This document shows, piece after piece, positions 1-7,638 of a stretch of DNA of 64,000 nucleotides. The notes below the pieces were generated by a model. The model saw nothing but the letters and a program-made list of their open reading frames with translations. It searched no databases and was not told where the DNA came from. The DNA is from Gracilimonas sp040882225. Its GTDB lineage: Bacteria > Bacteroidota > Rhodothermia > Balneolales > Balneolaceae. A program made the translations under genes and the position numbers. Location: positions 44,351 to 108,350 of the forward strand of contig JBBEBR010000009.1 of assembly GCA_040882225.1 (NCBI GenBank), in the 5' to 3' direction. The first letter of the stretch is position 1. Each line of letters begins with the position of its first letter.

Positions 1-101
1 AGTTTCTTCCAAAGGAATGCCTTTGGCAGAGATGACAAAGGTGGTGCAATCACCAAAAAAATTTTAAATTCAAAAAACAACAACAAAAAGAATTCAAGCT
101 C

Positions 102-593
102 ATGATTTTAACAAAGAAACCAGTCTTCACTTCCCTCCTTGCCATTGCTATGCTGGCTATGTTTGCAGGATCATTATCCGCACAAAACCTCAACCCAAAT
201 TACGATGCAGAATTAGCTGAAGAAATGGGAGCGGATGATTATGGGATGAAATCGTACATACTCGTAATCCTTAAAACAGGAAACCGGGATGCTGAAATTA
301 AAGATAAAGCTGTTCGTGACAGTCTCTTTGCAGGGCATTTAAGTAATATCCAGCGATTGGCAGAATTAGAAAAGCTGATCGTGGCCGGGCCGCTTACCCA
401 AAATGAAAATAGTTACCGTGGGATTTTTATTCTGAATACCGATTCTATGGAAGAAGCACAAGAGTTGCTTCAAACAGATCCGGCTGTTAAAGAGAACATA
501 TTAGAAGCTGAGCTTTATGGGTGGTACGGATCGGCAGCACTCCCCGTTTACCTGGAGGCAGCTGATAAGGTGGGCAAATATTCCATTAATTAA
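102..593 (+). CDS. Secreted YciI-like (YCII) domain protein
   Basis: 163 residues. Residues 1-27 form a signal peptide ending in LSAQ, so the protein is exported. Residues 50-140 resemble the YCII fold: a short strand (YILVILKTG), the F-x-G-H-L helix carrying the family's conserved His, a G-P-L turn, and an eeA..L...DP segment near residues 125-130. YCII proteins are small ferredoxin-like-fold proteins of mostly unknown reaction; an exported version is less common than the cytoplasmic one. It stands alone, with a convergent proline dehydrogenase gene downstream. The family call is from motif pattern only and the function is unknown. Confidence 0.7.
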   Translation: MILTKKPVFTSLLAIAMLAMFAGSLSAQNLNPNYDAELAEEMGADDYGMKSYILVILKTGNRDAEIKDKAVRDSLFAGHLSNIQRLAELEKLIVAGPLTQNENSYRGIFILNTDSMEEAQELLQTDPAVKENILEAELYGWYGSAALPVYLEAADKVGKYSIN

Positions 594-682
594 AGCATTC
601 CTCGCGAAGGCATGATTCTATGCTCACGAATATTTTCAACTAAGGAGTAGATGACAGGCCAGCATTCGGATGAAACGCGTGC

Positions 683-1534
683 TTATTTTTTAAACATTGT
701 GCTCAACACGAACCAGATATTTTCTTTGCGCTCCATTAACCGGCGACTGAAATATGGGAACCAGTCGCTTCCAAATGGCACATAAACGCGCGCATTATAT
801 CCATCTTCAGCAAGCTGAATCATAGTGTCTTCCCGAAGGCCGTACAACATCTGGATTTCAAACCTCTCTTTAGAAATACCCTCTTCTTCAGCGTAAGATT
901 TTAACCATTCAATCAGTTCATCGTCATGAGTCCCAAATCGAGGGAAGGCCGTTTTGCTGAGAAGCACTTTTGCATATTCTTTGAATGCCTCGCGAATAGC
1001 CGGCATATTTTGCAGCGCAATTTTTGAAGGCTCTTTATAAGCCCCTTTCACCAGCCGGATATCAGCTCCCATTTCTGATAATTCGTCCACATCCTTTTTA
1101 GTTCTGAATAAAGCACACTGCAAAACAATGCCTACATGTTTGCCGTATTTCGCGAATGCTTCCTTAAAAATATCTATGGTAGACTGAGTGTGACCGGATC
1201 CTTCCATATCAATTCGAACGAACTGATTGTGAGATTTGGCTACATCCAGTAGCGTAAAAAGATTGTCTCTGCAGTAGTCTTTATCAATATCCAGGCCCAT
1301 CATTGTGAGCTTGATGGATATGCTGCTTATCAGGCCTTGCTCTTTAATTCCATCAAGCAGCTTTATGTAATTCTCTACCGTTTCATCAGCTTTTACCCTG
1401 CTTTTTACATTTTCCCCAAGCAGGTCTAACGTGATTTTTAACTCTTTTTTATTAAGCTGTTTTACTTTGGGTACAGACTCTTCGAACGATTCTCCGGCAA
1501 CAAACTTCTTCGCTAATATGAAAGGTAACTTCAT
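683..1534 (-). CDS. Proline dehydrogenase (monofunctional)
   Basis: 283 residues from the chosen start. It oxidises proline to pyrroline-5-carboxylate with FAD and passes electrons to the respiratory chain. The C-terminus carries the family signature: a YGLRED segment, then VYVPFGSDWFPYF and SRRLMER, matching the substrate-binding Y-x-x-R-R-x-x-E-R motif. An RLVKGAYKEP segment is also typical of the barrel. The frame is open 18 codons further upstream, but ATG 1534 is preferred because GGAG lies five bases before it and the protein then begins MKLPFILAKKFVAGES as in relatives. The partner pyrroline-5-carboxylate dehydrogenase is not in this window. Confidence 0.92.
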   Translation of the reverse strand: MKLPFILAKKFVAGESFEESVPKVKQLNKKELKITLDLLGENVKSRVKADETVENYIKLLDGIKEQGLISSISIKLTMMGLDIDKDYCRDNLFTLLDVAKSHNQFVRIDMEGSGHTQSTIDIFKEAFAKYGKHVGIVLQCALFRTKKDVDELSEMGADIRLVKGAYKEPSKIALQNMPAIREAFKEYAKVLLSKTAFPRFGTHDDELIEWLKSYAEEEGISKERFEIQMLYGLREDTMIQLAEDGYNARVYVPFGSDWFPYFSRRLMERKENIWFVLSTMFKK

Positions 1535-1665
1535 TTGACTCCATTTTTTAAGGCGGCAAAATTTAATCAATAAAAAACAACTGCGCATTGTGAAGCTTAT
1601 GTAACTCTTAAAAATTTTATGCGTCTAACCTTTCAAGAGTTGATTATTTAAAAAAGGATTAAAAA

Positions 1666-2616
1666 ATGAGTACCGAAAATAAATTTAAATGGAGCGTAAC
1701 CGTAACAACATTGCTTTTCTTTGTGTTGTTATTGGCAGCAGTAAAAACAGGTTTTGCACAAACAACTTCTGATGCCTACCGGGTAGATAAATTCGATGTC
1801 TCAGGCCCGGTTAGTCTTGAAGTCCAAACTTCGGGCGGGAGCATAAAAGTAATTGGTTCATCAGATAAAGAAGTAAGTGTAGAAATGTATGTGCGGCGGC
1901 GCGGAAACTATGTAGCCGCTGGCGAAGCAAATCTTGATGATTATAACATTGAAATTTCGCAATCGGGAAATACGATTAAAGCGGTTTCAAAAAGAGACTC
2001 TAAAGGAAATTGGAACTGGAATCGGGATGGCTATTCGATTTCGTTTATTGTGTACACCCCGCAGGAAACACGCACACGACTAAAAACAAGCGGTGGCAGC
2101 CTTAGCGCTAAAAATCTCACCGGCTCACAAGAACTTCGCACAAGTGGCGGAAGCATAACCACAGAAGGCACGCAGGGAGAATTGGTACTAAAAACCTCTG
2201 GTGGCAGCATAAACGTGACGGATAATCATGGGGCGGTTGATGCAAATACAAGCGGCGGCTCTATTAACGTAAAATCTGTGGTTGGGAATTTGAATGTACG
2301 AACCAGTGGCGGCGGGATAAGGATTTCGAATGCAGAGGGAAGTGTAACTGCTAAAACAAGCGGTGGCTCTATTCGTGCGGAAGTAACGTCACCACAAGAG
2401 TTGATTGATTTGAGAACCAGCGGGGGAAGCATCGGGATCTCTGTTCCCAAAGAAAATGGATACGATTTAGATTTGGATGGAAACAGGGTTCGTGTTGATT
2501 TAGTCAATTTCAATGGCCGCTCTGAGAAAGATGAAGTGCGGGGTTCTATGAACGGCGGGGGAATACAGATTAAAGCAAAAACAAGTGGCGGCTCTGTAAC
2601 TTTAGAATATTTATAA
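1666..2616 (+). CDS. Secreted TSGGSI-repeat protein (DUF4097-like beta-helix)
   Basis: 316 residues with an N-terminal hydrophobic signal (residues 12-31, ending FAQ). From about residue 50 to the end the motif T-S-G-G-S-I recurs nine times, plus one N-G-G-G-I variant, at spacings of roughly 17-35 residues, alternating with short polar strands. This is the pattern of DUF4097-type right-handed beta-helix or stacked-sheet proteins, which are exported and lack known enzymatic residues. A role at the cell surface or in the periplasm is inferred. It stands alone and is followed by a strong terminator. Confidence 0.75.
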   Translation: MSTENKFKWSVTVTTLLFFVLLLAAVKTGFAQTTSDAYRVDKFDVSGPVSLEVQTSGGSIKVIGSSDKEVSVEMYVRRRGNYVAAGEANLDDYNIEISQSGNTIKAVSKRDSKGNWNWNRDGYSISFIVYTPQETRTRLKTSGGSLSAKNLTGSQELRTSGGSITTEGTQGELVLKTSGGSINVTDNHGAVDANTSGGSINVKSVVGNLNVRTSGGGIRISNAEGSVTAKTSGGSIRAEVTSPQELIDLRTSGGSIGISVPKENGYDLDLDGNRVRVDLVNFNGRSEKDEVRGSMNGGGIQIKAKTSGGSVTLEYL

Positions 2617-2666
2617 ATCAGACTTTTTGTTGACGACTAAATAAGATAACCATACATAAAAGCTAA

Positions 2667-2700
2667 GAAAGCGAGGGATGACATCTCTCGCTTTTTTTTT
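2667..2700 (+). terminator. Rho-independent terminator
   Basis: An AGCGAG / CTCGCT stem encloses a GGATGACATCT loop region and is followed by nine T residues, 50 bases after the TSGGSI-repeat gene. Bases 2701-3084 hold no gene I can support; an apparent minus-strand frame there runs through this terminator and is not credible. Confidence 0.85.
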
Positions 2701-3084
2701 GGAAGGATATGGTCGGTTCCCTGTTGCCTCAAAAAAAAATAAAACTGTTTCCAGCATCCGCCGGAAACTCTGCTCATCTGCTTTTCGGGAAAAAAGATAC
2801 CACAACAACTTTTTAAATTTATTTTGTAACAAATAACCGTTATGCTACTCTTATAAATATCATAAAAACAATTATTTTATAATGAGTGTAATTTTTCAGG
2901 CTTAATTACGCACCTTTAATTGTCTCACCTTGGGGTTACATTTAATAAACTGAGAAATGAAAAATTATTTTGAAATACACCATCGGACAACGAAATCACC
3001 TTCGAATGTTAATTTGCTTTTAAGATTTGATGTTAGTATTTAAAAGTTATGAATAAATCTAAAAAAAAAAAATAGTTAAGAGGT

Positions 3085-3777
3085 ATGATTTATAAAAATG
3101 CCCAGCCATTGATCGTGTTTTGTTTAATAATGATGGCCTTCATGTTTGGTAGCAGCTGTGGGTTGTTAGGGGGAAAGGATGAAAAAAAACCATCTGGTGA
3201 TTTAATGCCCTTAGAGGTAGGAAATTACTGGGTATACGAAACCACCTATTTGGATGTGATGAAAGACACCATTCGGTATGAAGTAACTGCCGAGGTAGAA
3301 GTACCGGTTGGAGATACCACCTACACAGCGTACGCGGCAAACTTTCTGCCCTTCCCACCTGACTTGGAACCATACTTTTGGCTGCGTAGAAATGGGGAAG
3401 AAGGAATTTACTCTATGGGCGGGATTTCTAACGCGGATACTCTTTTTATAAATGAATTGGAATACAAATTACCGAGTGAAGTGGGGGAATCCATTCAAGC
3501 CCCTCAAGTTTCTTTCTCCTATGAGCGATTTGAATTTTATCTTTCTGATACTCTTCACATTACCTTAATCGACGATGACAGGGAGGTTGTTACCCCAGCA
3601 GGAAAATTTAGTTGCTTAGTTTATAAATTTGATCTGAATATAGGTGATGACCTTGATAGGGTTAATTATTATATGTTTTACTCAATTAATGTTGGTCTGG
3701 TAAAACAAGAAGAAAGAGCAAAATTTGAAAATAGATTAATGACAGAACAAATACTCATTGAGTATAGAACACAGTAG
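3085..3777 (+). CDS. Lipoprotein, paralogue 1 of a tandem pair
   Basis: 230 residues. The lipobox is F-G-S-S-C with the lipidated Cys at residue 25, so the mature protein is membrane anchored. After a short linker comes L-E-V-G-N-Y-W-V-Y-E (residues about 45-55), which is nearly identical in the next gene. The remainder is beta-rich with a TPAGKF..C segment (residues about 170-180) that also recurs in the paralogue (TPAGTFENC). No catalytic motif is seen. The start is preceded by a GAGG-containing leader. I do not know its function; single-domain lipoproteins opening with this GNYWVYE signature are common in this bacterial group. Confidence 0.75.
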   Translation: MIYKNAQPLIVFCLIMMAFMFGSSCGLLGGKDEKKPSGDLMPLEVGNYWVYETTYLDVMKDTIRYEVTAEVEVPVGDTTYTAYAANFLPFPPDLEPYFWLRRNGEEGIYSMGGISNADTLFINELEYKLPSEVGESIQAPQVSFSYERFEFYLSDTLHITLIDDDREVVTPAGKFSCLVYKFDLNIGDDLDRVNYYMFYSINVGLVKQEERAKFENRLMTEQILIEYRTQ

Positions 3778-3795
3778 GATATTATGATATAATAA

Positions 3796-3868
3796 AGCCC
3801 TGCCGGGCTACTAACGAGCTTGATCCACCACGATCAATAAACTACAGGAAGTATATACCCGACAGGGT
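3796..3868. repeat. REP/BIME-like cluster of three small hairpins
   Basis: Three dyads lie in 73 bases. They are AGCCC-tgcc-GGGCT (3796-3809), TTGATC-caccac-GATCAA (3820-3837) and ACCC-gaca-GGGT (3857-3868). The first and last are also near-inverted copies of each other. The arrangement between two tandem genes resembles a bacterial interspersed mosaic element. It may also end the upstream transcript, although no T tract follows. Confidence 0.5.
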
Positions 3869-3968
3869 GTAATTGCTTTCTGTTTAGTATTTCAATAAAA
3901 GCTTCGAATGTTGACTTGGTTTTAGTATCTAAACGTTATCAATAAATTCAAAAAAAGAGTTAAGAGGT

Positions 3969-4703
3969 ATGATAGAAAAACAGTTACTGCCTTCATCTTT
4001 AATAAGTTTGGTTATTCTTATCTTCCTTTTCGGAAGCAGTTGCGGATTGCTGGGCGAGGATGAAGAAGATGAACTAAAAGAACTTATTCCTCCCGAAGAA
4101 GAACTTATTCCTCTTAAAGTGGGCAATTATTGGGTTTATGAACAGTGGCATATGAACCCAGAATGGAAGGATACAGTTCGCGAAGAGGTATTAAATGTGC
4201 ATAATATTATTGCAAATGATACTGAAATACGGGCGTATGGCAGCTACCGCTTTCACTACAAAGATCGTCCCCGGGAGGATGCTCTTGTGTGGCTGAGAGC
4301 GAATGGTCCTGAAGGGTTCTTAAAGTTGGGTGGGCGGGTACCAACGGATTCGTTATATAATTTAGACGAGGGCTTGTATTTCAAATATCCGGCTTCCATT
4401 GGAGAGGAGTGGGAACACACCTCGGTGGTTTATTTTCCACCAAGTGGCACCATGTCTTTAGGGGACTCCCAAACCATTACGCTTGTTGACACAGGCAAAA
4501 CAGTAAAAACTCCAGCCGGTACTTTTGAAAATTGTTATGTGTACACACACTGGGGATTTAGCAATAGTGATTATGTATCACTAGAAAAACATTATTTTTA
4601 TGTAAAACCTACCGTAGGGATTGTGGGGGTAGATACCTATTCAGAGGATAATAAGGACTACCTAAATGGCCAATTGCGGTTGCTTGAATACCATTTGAAA
4701 TAA
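3969..4703 (+). CDS. Lipoprotein, paralogue 2 of a tandem pair
   Basis: 244 residues. The lipobox is again F-G-S-S-C with Cys at residue 25, followed by an acidic spacer (EDEEDELKE) with a short repeat of ELIPPEEELIP, and then L-K-V-G-N-Y-W-V-Y-E. The overall plan and the TPAGTFENC segment match the gene just upstream. The leader sequence ending in GTTAAGAGGT before ATG also matches the upstream gene's leader. The pair therefore arose by tandem duplication of a unit that included the promoter and leader. Function unknown. Confidence 0.75.
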   Translation: MIEKQLLPSSLISLVILIFLFGSSCGLLGEDEEDELKELIPPEEELIPLKVGNYWVYEQWHMNPEWKDTVREEVLNVHNIIANDTEIRAYGSYRFHYKDRPREDALVWLRANGPEGFLKLGGRVPTDSLYNLDEGLYFKYPASIGEEWEHTSVVYFPPSGTMSLGDSQTITLVDTGKTVKTPAGTFENCYVYTHWGFSNSDYVSLEKHYFYVKPTVGIVGVDTYSEDNKDYLNGQLRLLEYHLK

Positions 4704-4775
4704 AGCTTTTTTTAAAAACTTTTAGATCTTTCGGGGCCTAAAATACACCAAAACATAAACCAACCGGAGAGTACA

Positions 4776-5650
4776 ATGAGACAAATACTCACTTTTCTTT
4801 TAACCATGACCTTGCTTCCGATGCTTGCCTTTGGGCAACAAGGGTTGTTTCAATACACCGAGGAACGTGCCGCCAACCTGACAACTAACCACGTTGAATT
4901 ACTGGAAACCTTGCAGTCCAAGCCGCCAGGTCGTAAACACTTGGTTAGTAAGCGTAGCAGGTATTTCCGATATGGAAAGCAATGAACAGCTTTCTTTTAA
5001 CCTGCCTGATGAACAAACCATTGAAGTTCAACAAACTTCAGTAAAACCAATGAACGAAAACCAGATCCACTGGACTGGTGAAACTGAAAAAGAATTCTCG
5101 GAGGTGAGTTTGTTGATCACCAATGAAGGTATAACCGGCATGATTCGCTCCAACAACCATAATTTTGACCTTTATCCTTTTCGAGATACCGGCTTTCATG
5201 TACTGGTGGAAATTGACCTATCCAAATTTGAAAACGAGTTACCACCATTGGTACCGGATGAAACCGCTAAGACAAAGGAAAACAGAGAAGATAGTTTTGA
5301 GCCGGGCGCATTTAAAATGATGACCGACCCGGAAATCAGAGTGTTAGTGGTTTATACCACAAATGCAAAAAATAACCATCCCGGAAGCATGAGTAGTTTA
5401 ATAACGCTTGCAGAGGGAAATATGAACGATGCTTTTACTACCAGCGGGGTAAACTCAGATATCAATGTTGTACATACGGCTGAGATCAGTTATAACGAAA
5501 GTACAGACAACTTACTTAATTTGTGCCGGTTAACTACTTCACAAACATTTACCCCTGGTGGAGATTGTACAGATTATTCTTCTGGGCAATTACAGGGATC
5601 TATGAACCAAATCCATGCATGGAGGTATCAGTATGATGCAATCCCGTTCC
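4776..5650 (+). pseudogene. Broken reprolysin-like (M12-type) metalloprotease gene
   Basis: The gene starts at ATG 4776 with a clear signal peptide (FLLTMTLLPMLAFGQQ). It loses frame at about 4920-4940, where the reading frame must shift to continue as VVNTWLVSVAGISDMES and onward. The second part contains a propeptide-like region and then IRVLVVYTTNAKNN, the usual first strand of this metalloprotease domain, running to NQIHAWRYQYDA at about 5640. At that point relatives continue toward the HExxHxxGxxH zinc motif. Here homology stops and the frame runs antisense into an epimerase-gene fragment. It therefore has a frameshift plus truncation before the active site and is certainly non-functional as a protease. 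Confidence 0.8.
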
Positions 5651-5887
5651 CTGACACAACTCCACAAGTACCCCGTGGTTATCTTTGGGGTGAACGAAGG
5701 CAACCAGCTTGTTATCGGCGCCACGCTTGGGTTCATCATTCAGAACCGTAAATCCTTCACTTCTGAGGCGGTCCAATTCAGCATAAATATCCTCCACCTC
5801 AAAAGCCACATGATGTAAACCCTCGCCCTTTTTCTCTATGTATTTGGCGATGACGGAATCCGGCTCTGTGGCTCCGTGCAATTCTAT
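5651..5887 (-). pseudogene. Truncated copy of methylmalonyl-CoA epimerase gene (left direct repeat)
   Basis: This stretch matches 15585-15821, inside the intact epimerase gene, with about ten mismatches in 237 bases and in the same orientation. The encoded piece runs from GATEPDSVIAKYIEK to HGVLVELCQ, lacking the first third of the protein and the last residues. Both ends are abrupt: on the left it abuts the broken metalloprotease, on the right it stops 102 bases before the next gene. It is one half of the direct repeat that brackets the caspase island. Confidence 0.9.
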
Positions 5888-5922
5888 ACCACTCGACAAT
5901 GTAGTGGATTTAAGAAGGGGTT

Positions 5923-5935
5923 TTTATTAAACTCT
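5923..5935 (+). promoter_or_regulatory. Shared upstream motif, left copy
   Basis: TTTATTAAACTCT lies 53 bases before the DUF4384 gene. It is followed by a leader containing TAAATAAAGGGG and TTTACA immediately before the ATG. The identical 13-mer and closely similar leader stand before the minus-strand PEGA-like gene at the far end of the island. A shared promoter or operator is inferred. Confidence 0.45.
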
Positions 5936-5988
5936 TAAACAGCCGGCTGAAAACAAATTCTTGGCAATGATAAATAAAGGGGTTTACA

Positions 5989-7515
5989 ATGATTTGGATA
6001 CAAAAAACAGTAGTGACTGCTTTTCTACTATTCTATTTTTTTTCATTAAATGCTCAAACCCCAGTGTGGGTTAGCAGTTACGGTACCAATACTCCTTATG
6101 ATGGGAATAGCTTCATTACCGGTTTTGGGATGGCACAGATCACACCAGACACTCCGGTTGACCAAGCCCTGGCAATGGCAGAATCATATGCCAGAACCGA
6201 CTTAATTCAAAAAGTGCAGGTTCAGGTAAGCTCACTTACCAGTTCTTTTGAAGATGAAACCAATGGGAACTACAACAGCCAATTTACCAATGAAACAGAA
6301 AGTGCCTCAAGCCTAAATCTTTTTGGATTAAGCACTGAAAATCAAGTTGAAAATTCGATGGTGTATGTACTCAGCAACGTAAAAAAAGACGTGTTGCAGG
6401 AACAGTACCGGGAGCGAATGAACGGGCTGTTAGACCAGTTTCTGCAAACCGCTAATCAAGCTAAAAGCAGTTTAGATGCCGGTAATAAAGATCTGGCCCT
6501 GGAACAATTGATGGAAGCCAAGCCTGTTTATTCTGATTTATTCAGTACCTGGACGGTTGTCCAATCCTTAGGAGGTGGGGTTAACTGGCGACCGGAAAAT
6601 GTAAGGGACGAAATCAATTTTATAAATCAGCAGGTGAGTGCATTAATTAATCGTCCGGTTACCACCTTGGATGATGCCGCGTGGTGGTTAGCCAATACTT
6701 TGGGGAAAGAATCAAATCAGCCACATACGGTGAATTTGAGCGCTATCACCTATAAAAATACAGGAATTAGCAGTGAATTTGCCAACTACCTGCGGCAACT
6801 TCTCACTCGCCAAATCGGCAACCGAACCAATTGGTCGATAGTAGAAACAGATGCCCGGCTAAAACAAGATCCCACACATTTAATGACGGGCACTTTTTGG
6901 GATAATGGGGAAGATGTGCAGGTGATTTTAAATACACGTGAAATTGAGAGTGGTAAAATTGTGACCACCACAGAAGTAACTATTCCGGGCGAGGTTATTG
7001 AGCAAAGCGGGTATGATATTCTTCCCGAAAATTATGAGACTGCGCTGGCAGATCTGAAGGCAATGAAAGAGAACAAAGGCGATAACCGCGGACTTCAGCT
7101 CGAAGTTTGGACTGCCAAAGGACAAGATCAATTAGTTTATGAAGAAGGAGAGCTGCTTGAAGTATCGCTTCAGGTAAACCTGCCAAGTTACATCCGGATT
7201 TTATATCACCTGAATGATGGCACCAGGGTGCTCCTCGTTGACAGCCATTTTATCAATGATAGGGACATAAACAAACCCTATACCCTCCCTTACCAATTTG
7301 AATGCGTGGCGCCTTTTGGTGTAGAAATGATGCAGGTGATTGCTCAAAGCGAACCTTTCGAACGCGTAGAAACCAAAACGATTGACGGCATACCTTATCT
7401 CACCGAAGACCTGGAAAAGTTTATCGCCAATACTCGCGGCTTCAAAATCAAAAAACAGGAAGCCCAGCAAACGGAAGAGGTTTTGACGATTACGACGATA
7501 AAAAAGACGGAATAG
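5989..7515 (+). CDS. Secreted LPP20/DUF4384-type protein, partner of the caspases
   Basis: 508 residues with a signal peptide ending LNAQ at about residue 22. Residues 25-150 (PVWVSS, then an alternating helix-strand region) resemble the LPP20 lipoprotein fold. Residues about 255-340 look like a curli-assembly or FlgT-like substrate-binding region (ITYKNTGISSEFANYLRQ, HLMTGTFWDNG). Residues about 370-470 (QLEVWTAKGQDQLVYEEGE...YIRILYHLNDGTRVLL) match the DUF4384 pattern, a domain often found with caspase-like peptidases. It directly precedes the two caspase genes on the same strand, with 123 bases in between. A role as sensor, adaptor or substrate for the caspases is inferred, not shown. Confidence 0.72.
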   Translation: MIWIQKTVVTAFLLFYFFSLNAQTPVWVSSYGTNTPYDGNSFITGFGMAQITPDTPVDQALAMAESYARTDLIQKVQVQVSSLTSSFEDETNGNYNSQFTNETESASSLNLFGLSTENQVENSMVYVLSNVKKDVLQEQYRERMNGLLDQFLQTANQAKSSLDAGNKDLALEQLMEAKPVYSDLFSTWTVVQSLGGGVNWRPENVRDEINFINQQVSALINRPVTTLDDAAWWLANTLGKESNQPHTVNLSAITYKNTGISSEFANYLRQLLTRQIGNRTNWSIVETDARLKQDPTHLMTGTFWDNGEDVQVILNTREIESGKIVTTTEVTIPGEVIEQSGYDILPENYETALADLKAMKENKGDNRGLQLEVWTAKGQDQLVYEEGELLEVSLQVNLPSYIRILYHLNDGTRVLLVDSHFINDRDINKPYTLPYQFECVAPFGVEMMQVIAQSEPFERVETKTIDGIPYLTEDLEKFIANTRGFKIKKQEAQQTEEVLTITTIKKTE

Positions 7516-7638
7516 GAGATCGATATAAATGCACCACCAAAACCTTGTGTCTGTTTTTCACGACCATTCCATCAAAATGGTACTATTTATTGCGAAGCAG
7601 ACCTGAAACAAACTACAACGGATATAAATGATACGTCA

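Noticed and set aside
2611..2832. A 73-residue minus-strand frame after the TSGGSI-repeat gene
   Set aside because: It runs through the terminator hairpin and its T tract, and its composition is not protein-like.
5600..5899. Reading the epimerase fragment as a functional small glyoxalase
   Set aside because: It lacks the first third of the fold, including a metal ligand, and its ends are fused to unrelated sequence.
5888..5907. CCACT / AGTGG dyad just right of the left epimerase fragment, considered as a mobile-element end
   Set aside because: Only five paired bases, no matching copy at the other side of the island.
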